DNA from: Acidobacteriota bacterium
GTDB taxonomy: Bacteria; Acidobacteriota; Terriglobia; Terriglobales; Acidobacteriaceae
NCBI GenBank assembly: GCA_018268915.1
Contig: JAFDVQ010000019.1
Coordinates: 1-64,000, forward strand
Direction of reading: 5' to 3'
DNA: 64,000 nucleotides
In this document: piece by piece, positions 1 through 8,023 of the stretch
How the letters are laid out: each line of letters opens with the position of its first letter
Numbering within the stretch: position 1 is the first letter of the stretch
Made by a program: the position numbers and the translations under genes
Notes under the pieces: generated by a model
The model's input: the letters and a program-made list of their open reading frames with translations, nothing else
The model's database searches: none
Told to the model about the DNA's origin: nothing

Positions 1-10
1 CCTCGATCTC

Positions 11-745
11 ATGCAACACTTCGATACCTACTTTTCACAGACGCTTCCTAGTCAAGTAGATGGAATGGCGGAGGTTGACTATTCAGGGCCCAGACTGCAC
101 ACCCTTGCGAACGGCCTACAGTTTGAGCTGTCCAGCCTTCCGGAAGAAACTCCAGCACTGGAATCTTATTTCCGGTGGGCGAAGCCGAAAGCGGGTGAAA
201 CAGTCTTTGACATCGGGGCATACTGCGGCGTTTTTACATACATCTTGTCGCAACTGGTCGGTCCGACAGGTCGCGTTGTAGCCTTCGAGCCTGATCCCAT
301 CAACCTGAACCTGCTTTTGCGCAATGTTCGCAGGCATGGATTGCAGAACGTGAATGTGGAAGGAGTAGCGCTTTGTGACCGCGAAGGCGAGATGATTTTT
401 AATTCCCAAGGATCGCTCGGCTCTGGCTTCGCGAACTTCGCAGACCGATCGGCTCAAGGGAATTCAGTGACCGTTCGCACTATGACTCTAGATTCCGCTT
501 GTGAACGGTATGGGGTTCCGAGCTTTGTCAAGATCGATGCCGAGGGAGCGGAGATCGAGATCCTCTCTTGTGCGCGGAACCTTCTTAGCGTTCACAGCGC
601 CGCATTCGTATTGGACACCAATCATTTCCGTGATGGAGCGCTCACCGCGGCACGAGTTGAGTCGATTTTCCGCCAGAACGGTTATGAAGCGGAGTCATCT
701 GCTTTGCCGGTTATGACGACTTGGGCGCGAAAGCTATCAAAGTGA
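11..745 (+). CDS. FkbM-family SAM-dependent methyltransferase
   Basis: Class I methyltransferase of the FkbM type, which usually O-methylates sugars or glycan ends. The SAM-binding motif I (VFDIGAYCGVF) is at about residues 65-75, the acidic ribose-binding strand (AFEPDP) near 91-96, and the family's C-terminal motif (KIDAEGAEIEIL) near 175-186. The 244 residues fit the family. The ATG at 11 is the first in the window, but the frame stays open to the left edge, so the true start could lie upstream. The gene ends 9 bp inside the convergent glycosyltransferase on the other strand, and a polysaccharide region follows, so a glycan substrate is inferred. The actual acceptor cannot be seen. Confidence 0.85.
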   Translation: MQHFDTYFSQTLPSQVDGMAEVDYSGPRLHTLANGLQFELSSLPEETPALESYFRWAKPKAGETVFDIGAYCGVFTYILSQLVGPTGRVVAFEPDPINLNLLLRNVRRHGLQNVNVEGVALCDREGEMIFNSQGSLGSGFANFADRSAQGNSVTVRTMTLDSACERYGVPSFVKIDAEGAEIEILSCARNLLSVHSAAFVLDTNHFRDGALTAARVESIFRQNGYEAESSALPVMTTWARKLSK

Positions 746-1723
746 GCGGCGAGTCGTGCGCTGTTTTTCGGCACCACGAAGAAGCAGTTGCCTCAAGACG
801 CCTCTTGGCATCAGCAGCCCCGCCCCGAGCCTGCTCAGCGCGCGAAGATCGAGCCCAATAAACGGCAGGCACTCAAAACTCCATTGCAACGCCTTGGCCG
901 CGCTCGCGCCCCGTATCCGCGTCCACACAAATTGGTTCGCTGCTGATCGCGCTACGTGCTGCCTGCAAGCCTTGTCCAGCCTTGTCAGATATTCGGCGCT
1001 TGCACCCGCTTTGCGGGCTCCATCCATTACCTCATCCGCCAGCAAATGCGCTTCGCGGGTCCACACAACTGGCGATGTCCCGTGCGAAATGTTGTCATTC
1101 TGCGCCCGAAGCAAAATGTAGTGCGATAGCACCTCTGGCACGCACCCCACTGGGCCAAGAAAAGCCATCTTCGTCCAGAAAAACATGTCGCCTACGATCC
1201 GGTCGTCCGGCTGTGGTCCAAGTGCCCGTAAATGCCGTAGCCGCGTCACGCACGCACACCAGGAGAGCTCTCGCTTGTCTTCGTAGTGCCCCAGCAGGAA
1301 ATCCAGCCCCGGCTCCACCTCCGGACCCACCAAGGCTGGAACCTGAATCTCCTCGTAGTGCACCGCGCATCCTGTGTACACGAAGCTCAGCTCCGGATGA
1401 CGGTCGTACAGCGCCAGCACCTTCGCCGCGAATTCCGGCTCCAGGTAATCATCGTCTGACAACCCAACGAAAAACTCGCCTCGCGCCTCGCGCATCAGGA
1501 ACGTACCGTTCTGTGACGCCGGGATCGTGTTAGGCTGCCGAAAGATCCGTACGCCACGAGCTGCGTATGGCGCTAAAATCTCGGGCGTTTTATCCGTCGA
1601 GGCATTGTCCGAGACAATCACCTCCACCTCGTGTGAGGTCTGCGCCAGCGCACTCTCTATCGCCCGGCCAAGCAGCTCCGCCCGGTTGAGTGTCGGAATC
1701 GCGATCGTGAGGCGTGGAGTCAT
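737..1723 (-). CDS. Family 2 glycosyltransferase
   Basis: Soluble GT2 (GT-A fold) glycosyltransferase of 328 residues. The N-terminus has the nucleotide-sugar binding strand (IAIPTLNRAE, residues 7-16), a second UDP-site motif (SDNAS, 38-42) and the metal-binding acidic cluster SDDDY at 89-93. No membrane segment is visible, so it probably acts at the inner face of the membrane on a lipid-linked or growing glycan. Its 3' end overlaps the convergent FkbM methyltransferase by 9 bp. The donor and acceptor cannot be read from sequence. It is separated from the next gene by an unusual AT-rich non-coding stretch. Confidence 0.85.
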   Translation of the reverse strand: MTPRLTIAIPTLNRAELLGRAIESALAQTSHEVEVIVSDNASTDKTPEILAPYAARGVRIFRQPNTIPASQNGTFLMREARGEFFVGLSDDDYLEPEFAAKVLALYDRHPELSFVYTGCAVHYEEIQVPALVGPEVEPGLDFLLGHYEDKRELSWCACVTRLRHLRALGPQPDDRIVGDMFFWTKMAFLGPVGCVPEVLSHYILLRAQNDNISHGTSPVVWTREAHLLADEVMDGARKAGASAEYLTRLDKACRQHVARSAANQFVWTRIRGASAAKALQWSFECLPFIGLDLRALSRLGAGLLMPRGVLRQLLLRGAEKQRTTRRSL

Positions 1724-2375
1724 CAGAGATGCGGCAACTCATCGCAGTCTAACCCGGGCACTTAGCTCCCGGCCTGATCCCTGAGTGCCTATCCGGATGC
1801 CCGTAACCAACTTGCAAATTGCACATAATTAGGTCACACCAGCGCAAAATAGAAGTGCCCGCCGTCCGCGGTTAGGCACGCAACGTCATCGCTCATAAAC
1901 TATTTGGTTGCAAGATTTTACGGATAAATCATTTGTTTTGAGGATTTTGCAAAAAACTGAGTAGGAGTGATTGTCGATCATCCCGGCCGTTAAGTGCTTT
2001 CAATCGTATTAGTTACTCGTAAGTTCTTATTTTTGTATTAGCTGCAAAAAACAAGGAAAAGGAAAGCGACGGCCCGTAGCACTCGAAAAGGAACGCCGCG
2101 CTGTAAGTCGTTTCCCATGTATTAGATGCGCGTAAGCCATTATTTATCTATTAATTGCAAAAAAACAGGGAAGCTCGCTGGACTTGGGAGCTGGATTTCT
2201 AAAATCCGCCAGAAAGCTCGGTCCTAAGCCCAATGTTCTGTATTAGGTAGCGCTAAGCCTATATCCCTGTATTAAATACAGAAAACCGGTATCGCCAGGG
2301 TACGTACGGCTGACAACTAACTCCGTTCCCCGGAAACTGCCTCAAACCCTGTGCTAGACTGCCCCCAAAGCAGCC
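1724..2375. other. AT-rich intergenic region between two glycosyltransferase genes
   Basis: This 652-bp gap lies between divergently oriented GT2 genes and I see no convincing coding frame in it. It is visibly richer in A and T than its neighbours, with many A tracts. It holds a three-unit repeat, described separately, so it probably carries the promoters of both flanking genes and binding sites for a regulator or a structured leader. Confidence 0.6.
2006..2290. repeat. Three-unit imperfect repeat with paired GTATTA boxes
   Basis: Units begin at 2006, 2119 and 2240 (offsets 113 and 121 bp). Each starts with GTATTAG, followed about 7 bp later by a TAAG box, and has a second GTATTA or CTATTA box exactly 29 bp after the first (2035, 2148, 2269). 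In the first two units the second box runs into TGCAAAAAACA or TGCAAAAAAACA and then a purine stretch; the third is more degenerate. A partial fourth A-tract element (TTGCAAAAAACTGAG) lies just upstream near 1950. The constant 29-bp spacing argues for selected protein or RNA contacts rather than simple AT-richness. Confidence 0.6.
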
Positions 2376-3377
2376 ATGTCCAAAGAATTGATCACCGGGC
2401 AAAACCCACAAACGACAGAGTTAAACGGCGGCACAGCTGCCCCCCCCAGGGTGATCACCATCATGACCCCCTGCTATAACGAGGAGCTCAACGTCCGCGA
2501 GGTCCACCGCCGCCTCATGGCAGTCGCCGCCGGCTTCCCCCAGTACCGCTTCGAGCACCTCTTCGTCGATAACGCCTCAACCGACAACACAGTAGCCGTC
2601 CTCCGCCAGATGGCCGCAGAAGACCCCTCCGTCAAAGTCATCGTCAATGCCCGCAACGTTGGCGCCGATCGCTCAGGAATGCATGGCCTCCTTCAGGCCC
2701 AAGGCGACGCCGTCGGAGTCCTGGTAGCCGACCTACAGGACCCCCCCGAGCTTTTCGTAGACATGATCCACGCCTGGGAACAGGGAGCCCCCATCGTCGC
2801 CGGCATCAAGAACTCCAGCGACGAAAGTGCCCTAATGTATCGCCTTCGTACCGCCTACTACCGGCTCGTCGCACGCCTCACCAACGTCCGCATCCTGGCC
2901 CACTTCACCGGCTTCGGCCTCTACGACCGTTCCGTGATGGACAAGATTCGCGCCGACTTCCGCGACCCCTACCCCTACTTCCGCGGAATGATCGCCGAGC
3001 TCGGCCTTCCCGTCACCCAGGTCCATTACAACCAGAACCGCCGCGCAAGGGGAATCACCAGTCAGAACTTCTACAGCCTCTACGATTTCGCTATGCTGGG
3101 TATCACCAATCTCTCCAAGGTGCCCCTCCGGCTCGTCATCTTCATTGGTTTCATCTCGGCCTTCATCAGCTTCCTGATGGGCATGTTCTACCTGGTTTAC
3201 AAGTTGGTCTTCTGGGCCAATTTCAATGTTGGCATCGCCCCTGTTGTCCTCGGCCTCTTCTTCCTCGGTTCCGTCCAACTGATCGCACTCGGCATCATCG
3301 GCGAGTATGTGGGTTCCATCCACACGCTCGTCCTGCGCCGACCCCTGGTGACTGAGAAAGAGCGCATTAACTGCTGA
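2376..3377 (+). CDS. Polyprenyl-phosphate glycosyltransferase, ArnC/GtrB-like
   Basis: GT2 enzyme of the dolichol-phosphate-mannose-synthase type. The N-terminal GT-A domain has ITIMTPCYNEE near residues 28-38 and the acidic motif ADLQDPPE near 117-124. It is followed by two hydrophobic segments (about 250-275 and 287-312) that would anchor it in the inner membrane, as in ArnC and GtrB. Such enzymes load a sugar onto undecaprenyl phosphate on the cytoplasmic side. The gene ends 12 bp before the convergent epimerase. Early in the coding sequence there is a run of eight C (2440-2447) and a second run of seven C at 2741-2747, an unusual feature discussed under findings. Confidence 0.87.
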   Translation: MSKELITGQNPQTTELNGGTAAPPRVITIMTPCYNEELNVREVHRRLMAVAAGFPQYRFEHLFVDNASTDNTVAVLRQMAAEDPSVKVIVNARNVGADRSGMHGLLQAQGDAVGVLVADLQDPPELFVDMIHAWEQGAPIVAGIKNSSDESALMYRLRTAYYRLVARLTNVRILAHFTGFGLYDRSVMDKIRADFRDPYPYFRGMIAELGLPVTQVHYNQNRRARGITSQNFYSLYDFAMLGITNLSKVPLRLVIFIGFISAFISFLMGMFYLVYKLVFWANFNVGIAPVVLGLFFLGSVQLIALGIIGEYVGSIHTLVLRRPLVTEKERINC

Positions 3378-3389
3378 TTTGCCGCGACC

Positions 3390-4439
3390 TCATCTCGGAG
3401 CGGCGAAATTCCGGTACCAGTCAGCTGTTCTTCGGATAGATTCCGCGAGCGGGGTCCATGCTTCGAGGCCCAGCTGCTCGCGCGCTCGATCCACGCACGG
3501 GACATACCGTGCCGGCTCCACTCCTGGTCTGGGCTTCTGCGCAATCCGGATTTCAGCATTCGATCCCAACGTCCGAGTAACCAACTCCGCCAGTTCGAGA
3601 ATGCTGACGTCCTGTGCCGACCCCACGTTGAACGGCACCAGATCAGGTGCCCTGAACAGCATGGTCCACAGCCAGACAGCCAGATCCGCTGCATACAAGT
3701 ACGACCGGCGCGGAGTTCCATCTCCCTTTATCTCAATCGGTCGCCCGGCGAGCACATCCCCGATGAAATTCCCGATCGCGAAGTGCGCATCTAGCGGCAA
3801 ATGAGGCCCGCAGAATGCCCAGCACCGCGCGATCTTCGCTCCAAGGTCATACCGCTTGCTGTATTGCAAACAAAGCTGTTCCGCAAGCCGCTTTCCCTCC
3901 GCATACACGCTCGCGACGTCAAGCGGGTCAGGACCGCCAGGATACGTCTCTCGCATATGCGTGATCTTGTCCGGTTGTTTTCCATATACAGCGCCCGAAC
4001 TTGTCAGCAGGAAGGCCCTGGTGCCATGAGATACAGCAAACTCGAGCGTTCGTTTCGTGCCATCGACAATCGTTGAAAGCATCTCAAGGGGTGCTTCTGT
4101 GGATTGCTTGGCGCTCGCCTCCGTGGCGGCATGAATAACGAATCGGTACTCACTGTCAGGAAAGTTGAAACTTCTCACATCACCTTCGAGCAAGCGAAGG
4201 GCGCGATCATCAGCAAGATGTGGGCATTTGTTTGCGAACGCGCCAGGGTTGCGCGTCAGAATCGTCATACGCGCGTCGAGGTTCAGCTTCCGATTTACAT
4301 GGCAGAAGCTCTCGACAAGCCAGCAGCCGAAAAAGCCCGTTCCTCCGGTTAAAAAGACACTCTGCCCACGCATTTCCTCCCAGAGATATTCGGTTCGTGT
4401 CCGAACCATCCCAAGGTCGCATTCGAGTGGGCTGAGCAT
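3390..4439 (-). CDS. NAD-dependent epimerase/dehydratase (extended SDR)
   Basis: Extended short-chain dehydrogenase of 349 residues. The nucleotide-binding motif TGGTGFFG is at residues 31-38, and a Ser plus a Tyr-x-x-x-Lys pair (YAEGK, near residue 180) form the catalytic set. The preceding LWEEMRGQ is typical of O-antigen-cluster relatives, which supports a start at 4439 or at the internal Met at 4409 rather than at 4373. It is last in a leftward gene series with rfbH, a ThDP enzyme, a HAD phosphatase and a NeuB-like synthase. By position it could reduce or epimerise the nucleotide sugar made by the cluster, as YerF does in yersiniose synthesis, but sequence alone does not show this. Confidence 0.82.
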   Translation of the reverse strand: MLSPLECDLGMVRTRTEYLWEEMRGQSVFLTGGTGFFGCWLVESFCHVNRKLNLDARMTILTRNPGAFANKCPHLADDRALRLLEGDVRSFNFPDSEYRFVIHAATEASAKQSTEAPLEMLSTIVDGTKRTLEFAVSHGTRAFLLTSSGAVYGKQPDKITHMRETYPGGPDPLDVASVYAEGKRLAEQLCLQYSKRYDLGAKIARCWAFCGPHLPLDAHFAIGNFIGDVLAGRPIEIKGDGTPRRSYLYAADLAVWLWTMLFRAPDLVPFNVGSAQDVSILELAELVTRTLGSNAEIRIAQKPRPGVEPARYVPCVDRAREQLGLEAWTPLAESIRRTADWYRNFAAPR

Positions 4440-4474
4440 ATGTGAATCCGTTTCGGAAGCCGCTAGGTAAAGGT

Positions 4475-5563
4475 CTACTTTGGATCGATCCCGCGGTTAT
4501 AGATCACTTGTCGTAGCGATGGAATCTGAGAGTAAGGACTCTCGATGTCATCGATCCGGATCGCCGCATCCTTCTCTACCGGCTTTAGAAGAACTTCGCC
4601 GCGCATCAGTTCCCGGCACGAAAGCTGACCTTTCTGGAGTGGAATAGCGAGATATACATCTTCGTCCGAGAGCAGATGTCCTTCCGGAAGGTCCTCCTTT
4701 GCGTAGACACCGCGTACAAGTGCGTCGAGGTATTGGATTTCTTCTTTCGGCGGAATTCTTTTCTGCGTGCCAGGCGCACCGCACATTTCGCGTGCTTTGT
4801 GAAAGGACTTAAACCATTCGTCAACCTGGTGTGGCAGGCTGCAGTAGGTCGATACTTTGTTGCCATCGCTTTCGATGTCAATATGGCGCTCAAATGTACG
4901 TGCGCCTTTTGCGTAGGCAATCAGCATGGAATTCGACCAATCACAGTACTCATGACTTGAGAAGCCGATCGTGTTATTCGGATAGCGGCTCTTGAGAAAG
5001 TCGATCTGGTTCAACTCCAGCTTGGAATCATCTGTTGGGTAAATGGAAACACAGTGATTGATCGCCAGTGGAATAGAACGGTTGGCGAAGAAGGTCACGA
5101 TATCGTCCAGATCCTTCAAAGACGATCCTCCCGTCGAGATGATCACCGGCTTTTTCGTCTTGGCAATTCTCTCGATCAGGATCCAGTCGTTAAGGTCGGA
5201 GCTGGCAATTTTGATCATCTGGATTCCAAGTTCGCAACAGAGATCGACTGACCGCTCGTCGAATGGTGTAGCCGTGGGCATGCAGCCTGACTGTCGAATC
5301 GCTTTTACGAGCGCAGCGTATTCCTCGTCTGTAAGTCGAGTGCTCAACGTCTTCTGTATGTAGCGATCCTCGCGGTTGCGGAAATCGCGATGGACGAACT
5401 GTTCAACATCGCGGAACTGAAGTTTCATCGTTGCGCGAACATTATTGAAGCGTACTACTTGGGCGAACTCATTGATGATCTTAAGGCCGCGCTCTACACT
5501 GCCGAGGTGATTGTTTGCAATCTCGAGCACGAAAAGATCCTCAAAAATGTCCTTATCGATCAT
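4475..5563 (-). CDS. NeuB-family (N-acetylneuraminate synthase-like) PEP-condensing enzyme
   Basis: Resembles sialic/legionaminic/pseudaminic acid synthases, which condense phosphoenolpyruvate with a six-carbon sugar. The N-terminal TIM-barrel part contains EIANNHLG, KLQFRD, TATPFDE, KIASSDLNDW and GFSSHEY, the usual order of active-site motifs in this family. The last about 70 residues look like the antifreeze-like SAF domain (VYAKEDLPEGHLLS). The ATG at 5563 has GGAG seven bases upstream and is preferred over the in-frame TTG at 5569. It overlaps the end of the HAD phosphatase gene by 11 bp, so the two are translationally linked. No CMP-sugar synthetase or NeuC gene is nearby, so a classical sialic acid pathway is not supported. 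Confidence 0.82.
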   Translation of the reverse strand: MIDKDIFEDLFVLEIANNHLGSVERGLKIINEFAQVVRFNNVRATMKLQFRDVEQFVHRDFRNREDRYIQKTLSTRLTDEEYAALVKAIRQSGCMPTATPFDERSVDLCCELGIQMIKIASSDLNDWILIERIAKTKKPVIISTGGSSLKDLDDIVTFFANRSIPLAINHCVSIYPTDDSKLELNQIDFLKSRYPNNTIGFSSHEYCDWSNSMLIAYAKGARTFERHIDIESDGNKVSTYCSLPHQVDEWFKSFHKAREMCGAPGTQKRIPPKEEIQYLDALVRGVYAKEDLPEGHLLSDEDVYLAIPLQKGQLSCRELMRGEVLLKPVEKDAAIRIDDIESPYSQIPSLRQVIYNRGIDPK

Positions 5564-6224
5564 GAGCAAACTCCAGTTTTATCCATTCCGAAAGTTCAAA
5601 TAAATTCGAGGCTCGCAAGCAAATGGGGATAGTAGCTGTTTCGTCGATCGTACCGTATCCGAAAGCCACGTGGGCGAACTTCATGCCGGATTCCGCAGCT
5701 GCCCGGCCATCTTCTTCAGTGTCGCCAACGAACAGGCAATCGGGGCCGGTGAGCTTGCAGGAATCCAGCAAATCATGGAGCATCTCGCTCTTATTTACGT
5801 AGGGCGGCTGGCGCGAATCACGAGTGATGATGCGTTCGAACAGCTGCCTGATATCTGCGCGCTCCAGAATCTTAAAAGAGATATGTCGAGGTTTGTTGGT
5901 CACAACGAAGAGCTTCACACCGGCATTATGCAAGCTCGCTAGAGCCGCCTCCGTCCCCGGATACAGAGTGGTTCGTTTCCAGCCGTGGTCATCATAGTTT
6001 CGGCGGAACGTGTCCTCCAGATCGTTTAGCTCTGATTCTGGTAGGTTAACTAATCTTGACAGAATCACCCGGATCGGCGGACCGATGAGACTTTGAAGGT
6101 CGATCTCTTTATGTTGAATGCAGCACCGTGCCATCGCCGCGCTGATAGAGAATTCAATCCCCGCGAGCGAGTCTACGAGGGTGCCGTCAAGATCGAACGC
6201 GACCGCTTTTGGTTGAACGTTCAC
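5553..6224 (-). CDS. HAD-superfamily phosphatase (phosphoglycolate-phosphatase-like)
   Basis: HAD hydrolase of 223 residues. Motif I (FDLDGTLVDS) starts near residue 10, motif II (VVTNKP) is near 109-114, and motif IV (FVGDTEEDGRAA) is near 170-181, with an alpha-helical cap between motifs I and II. The GTG start overlaps the stop of the upstream ThDP-enzyme gene (GTGA) and the 3' end overlaps the NeuB-like gene, so all three are probably co-translated. It likely removes phosphate from an intermediate of the sugar pathway. The substrate is unknown. Confidence 0.82.
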   Translation of the reverse strand: MNVQPKAVAFDLDGTLVDSLAGIEFSISAAMARCCIQHKEIDLQSLIGPPIRVILSRLVNLPESELNDLEDTFRRNYDDHGWKRTTLYPGTEAALASLHNAGVKLFVVTNKPRHISFKILERADIRQLFERIITRDSRQPPYVNKSEMLHDLLDSCKLTGPDCLFVGDTEEDGRAAAESGMKFAHVAFGYGTIDETATIPICLRASNLFELSEWIKLEFAHDR

Positions 6225-8017
6225 TTTTCGTCTCTTGCCTGCATGTTCTCTGACAATTCTTCCTCAGAGAGAAACGGGTACATATCCTCAAGGTTTGGAG
6301 TAACGATCTTACCGTCGGGCAGGATTCGGGAGCGTAGGCGGGGCTCGAATTCCTGGGTTGGATCAAGGTGAACATCGAACAAGGTTGGCCCAGGGGAGTC
6401 AAGCTCTCGTGTGATAATCGCCAGATCCTCAGCTTTATCTATCCTGAACGAAGGAATTCCGTATGCTGCAGCAATCTTGTTGATTTCTGGGAACGTGATG
6501 CCGCTTTCGGGACTTTCTCCGATCTTGCGACCTTTGAAGAAGCCTGTCTGTGTCTGTCGTATTGACAAGTATCCGCCGTTGTTTAAGACGAAGATCTTCA
6601 CAGGCAGGCTGTAGCCTGCTACTGTCTGGAGCTCCTGAATGTTCATTTGCAGCGAGCCATCACCTGCAATGCAGATCGTCCTTGAACCGCGTGCTACTGC
6701 TGCTCCAATTGCCGCTGGTAGGTCGTAACCCATGGATGCGGAACCCGAATTCGATATCAGGCGCTGACCTTTCTTGAGCCTGCCAGCCTGATAAGGCACG
6801 ATACACGCCGTCGCGTTTCCACATACGACAGCATCGTCATCAGCCAGAAATTCAAAAAGTCTGTCGATGAAGTCGTAGCTGTTCAGTGGTGGCCCACTTA
6901 CCCTTTGCCCTTGCTGAACAACGGGGTACTTCATCTTCCAATGCCGCGCGCGTTCGAGCCACTCTTCATGTGCGGCCAAATAATCCACGGCGTCCAGTTG
7001 GCGAACGGCTTCCGCCAGAAATACCTTCAAGTCGCAGTGGACCGGAATATCAGGTTTTACGAACGGCTTACGCAATTCGGCTGCATCCACATCAATCTGT
7101 ATCTTCAGTGCATTACGAGCGAAGGATGTCCAGTTGTAGCTCACCTGCCGAATGTTGAGCCGTGAGCCAAGTATCAGGACCAGATCAGCATTCTGTACGG
7201 TGAAGTTCCCCGCACGTTCGCCAATAGTTCCTGGACGCCCGCAGAACAACTCGTCGTCACTTGCAACAAGGTCATGCGTCCAAGCGGTTACAACCGGGAT
7301 TCGAAGCTTCCGAATGACTTTTTCGAATTCCTCAAGCGCACCGCTAATGCGAACTCCGCTTCCAGCGAACACTACGGGACGCTTGGCCCTTCTGATTTGC
7401 AGGAGGACGTCTCTTACTTGCGATTCAACCACCGTAGGTTCAAAAACGAGTTCATCTTCGGACGGCTGATAATGTCTAAGACTGTCTGAATTCACCTCTG
7501 CAGACTGAACGTCCACTGGAATGTCGAGCCAACACGGTCCCGGCCTGCCGTTTTGCGCTAGATACCATGCGCGCTCCAGATGGTAAGCGATCGATTCTGG
7601 ATCGCTGACCAGAACGGCATACTTGGTGATTCCCGTAACCATGCGGATGATATCGACTTCTTGGTCTCCTAGCTGGCGAAGATCCGTGAACCCGTAAGTC
7701 GACATACACGTCTCGCGCTTTACCTGTCCGGAGATCACAAGCATTGGTACAGAGTCGGTCCAAGCGCCAAAGACACCATTCAAGGCGTTTATGCCGCCCG
7801 GTCCCGTGGTCACATTCAAAATGGCTGGTACACGCGAAATTCGTGCGTAGCCCTCAGCAGCCATTGCGGCAGCTTGCTCGTGATGTGTGCAAACGTATTT
7901 GAGGCCGCTCGTCCCGACCGAGTCATTCAAGTGCATCGCGCCGCCGCCCGTGATGAGAAATACGTGGCGCGCACCCCAGATTCGCAGCTGACTGAAAACG
8001 TAGTCGGAGAGTTTCAT
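6221..8017 (-). CDS. Thiamine-diphosphate-dependent enzyme, acetolactate-synthase/YerE-like
   Basis: A 598-residue three-domain ThDP enzyme. The catalytic glutamate is in the THHEQAAAMAAEGYAR region near residue 47, and the ThDP/Mg motif begins with GDGS and ends with NNGGY in the C-terminal third. Relatives in primary metabolism are acetolactate synthases. In sugar clusters with rfbF, rfbG and rfbH, the homologue YerE transfers a two-carbon acetyl unit from pyruvate to C4 of CDP-4-keto-3,6-dideoxyglucose. No acetolactate synthase small subunit is nearby, which favours the sugar role. It lies 6 bp after rfbH and overlaps the HAD gene by 4 bp. The YerE assignment rests on family and neighbours. 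Confidence 0.85.
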   Translation of the reverse strand: MKLSDYVFSQLRIWGARHVFLITGGGAMHLNDSVGTSGLKYVCTHHEQAAAMAAEGYARISRVPAILNVTTGPGGINALNGVFGAWTDSVPMLVISGQVKRETCMSTYGFTDLRQLGDQEVDIIRMVTGITKYAVLVSDPESIAYHLERAWYLAQNGRPGPCWLDIPVDVQSAEVNSDSLRHYQPSEDELVFEPTVVESQVRDVLLQIRRAKRPVVFAGSGVRISGALEEFEKVIRKLRIPVVTAWTHDLVASDDELFCGRPGTIGERAGNFTVQNADLVLILGSRLNIRQVSYNWTSFARNALKIQIDVDAAELRKPFVKPDIPVHCDLKVFLAEAVRQLDAVDYLAAHEEWLERARHWKMKYPVVQQGQRVSGPPLNSYDFIDRLFEFLADDDAVVCGNATACIVPYQAGRLKKGQRLISNSGSASMGYDLPAAIGAAVARGSRTICIAGDGSLQMNIQELQTVAGYSLPVKIFVLNNGGYLSIRQTQTGFFKGRKIGESPESGITFPEINKIAAAYGIPSFRIDKAEDLAIITRELDSPGPTLFDVHLDPTQEFEPRLRSRILPDGKIVTPNLEDMYPFLSEEELSENMQARDEK

Positions 8018-8023
8018 TCAGGA

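Noticed and set aside
1095..1370. Gly/Ala-rich reverse frame inside the first GT2 gene
   Set aside because: Overlaps the real glycosyltransferase in another frame on the same strand; low-complexity translation.
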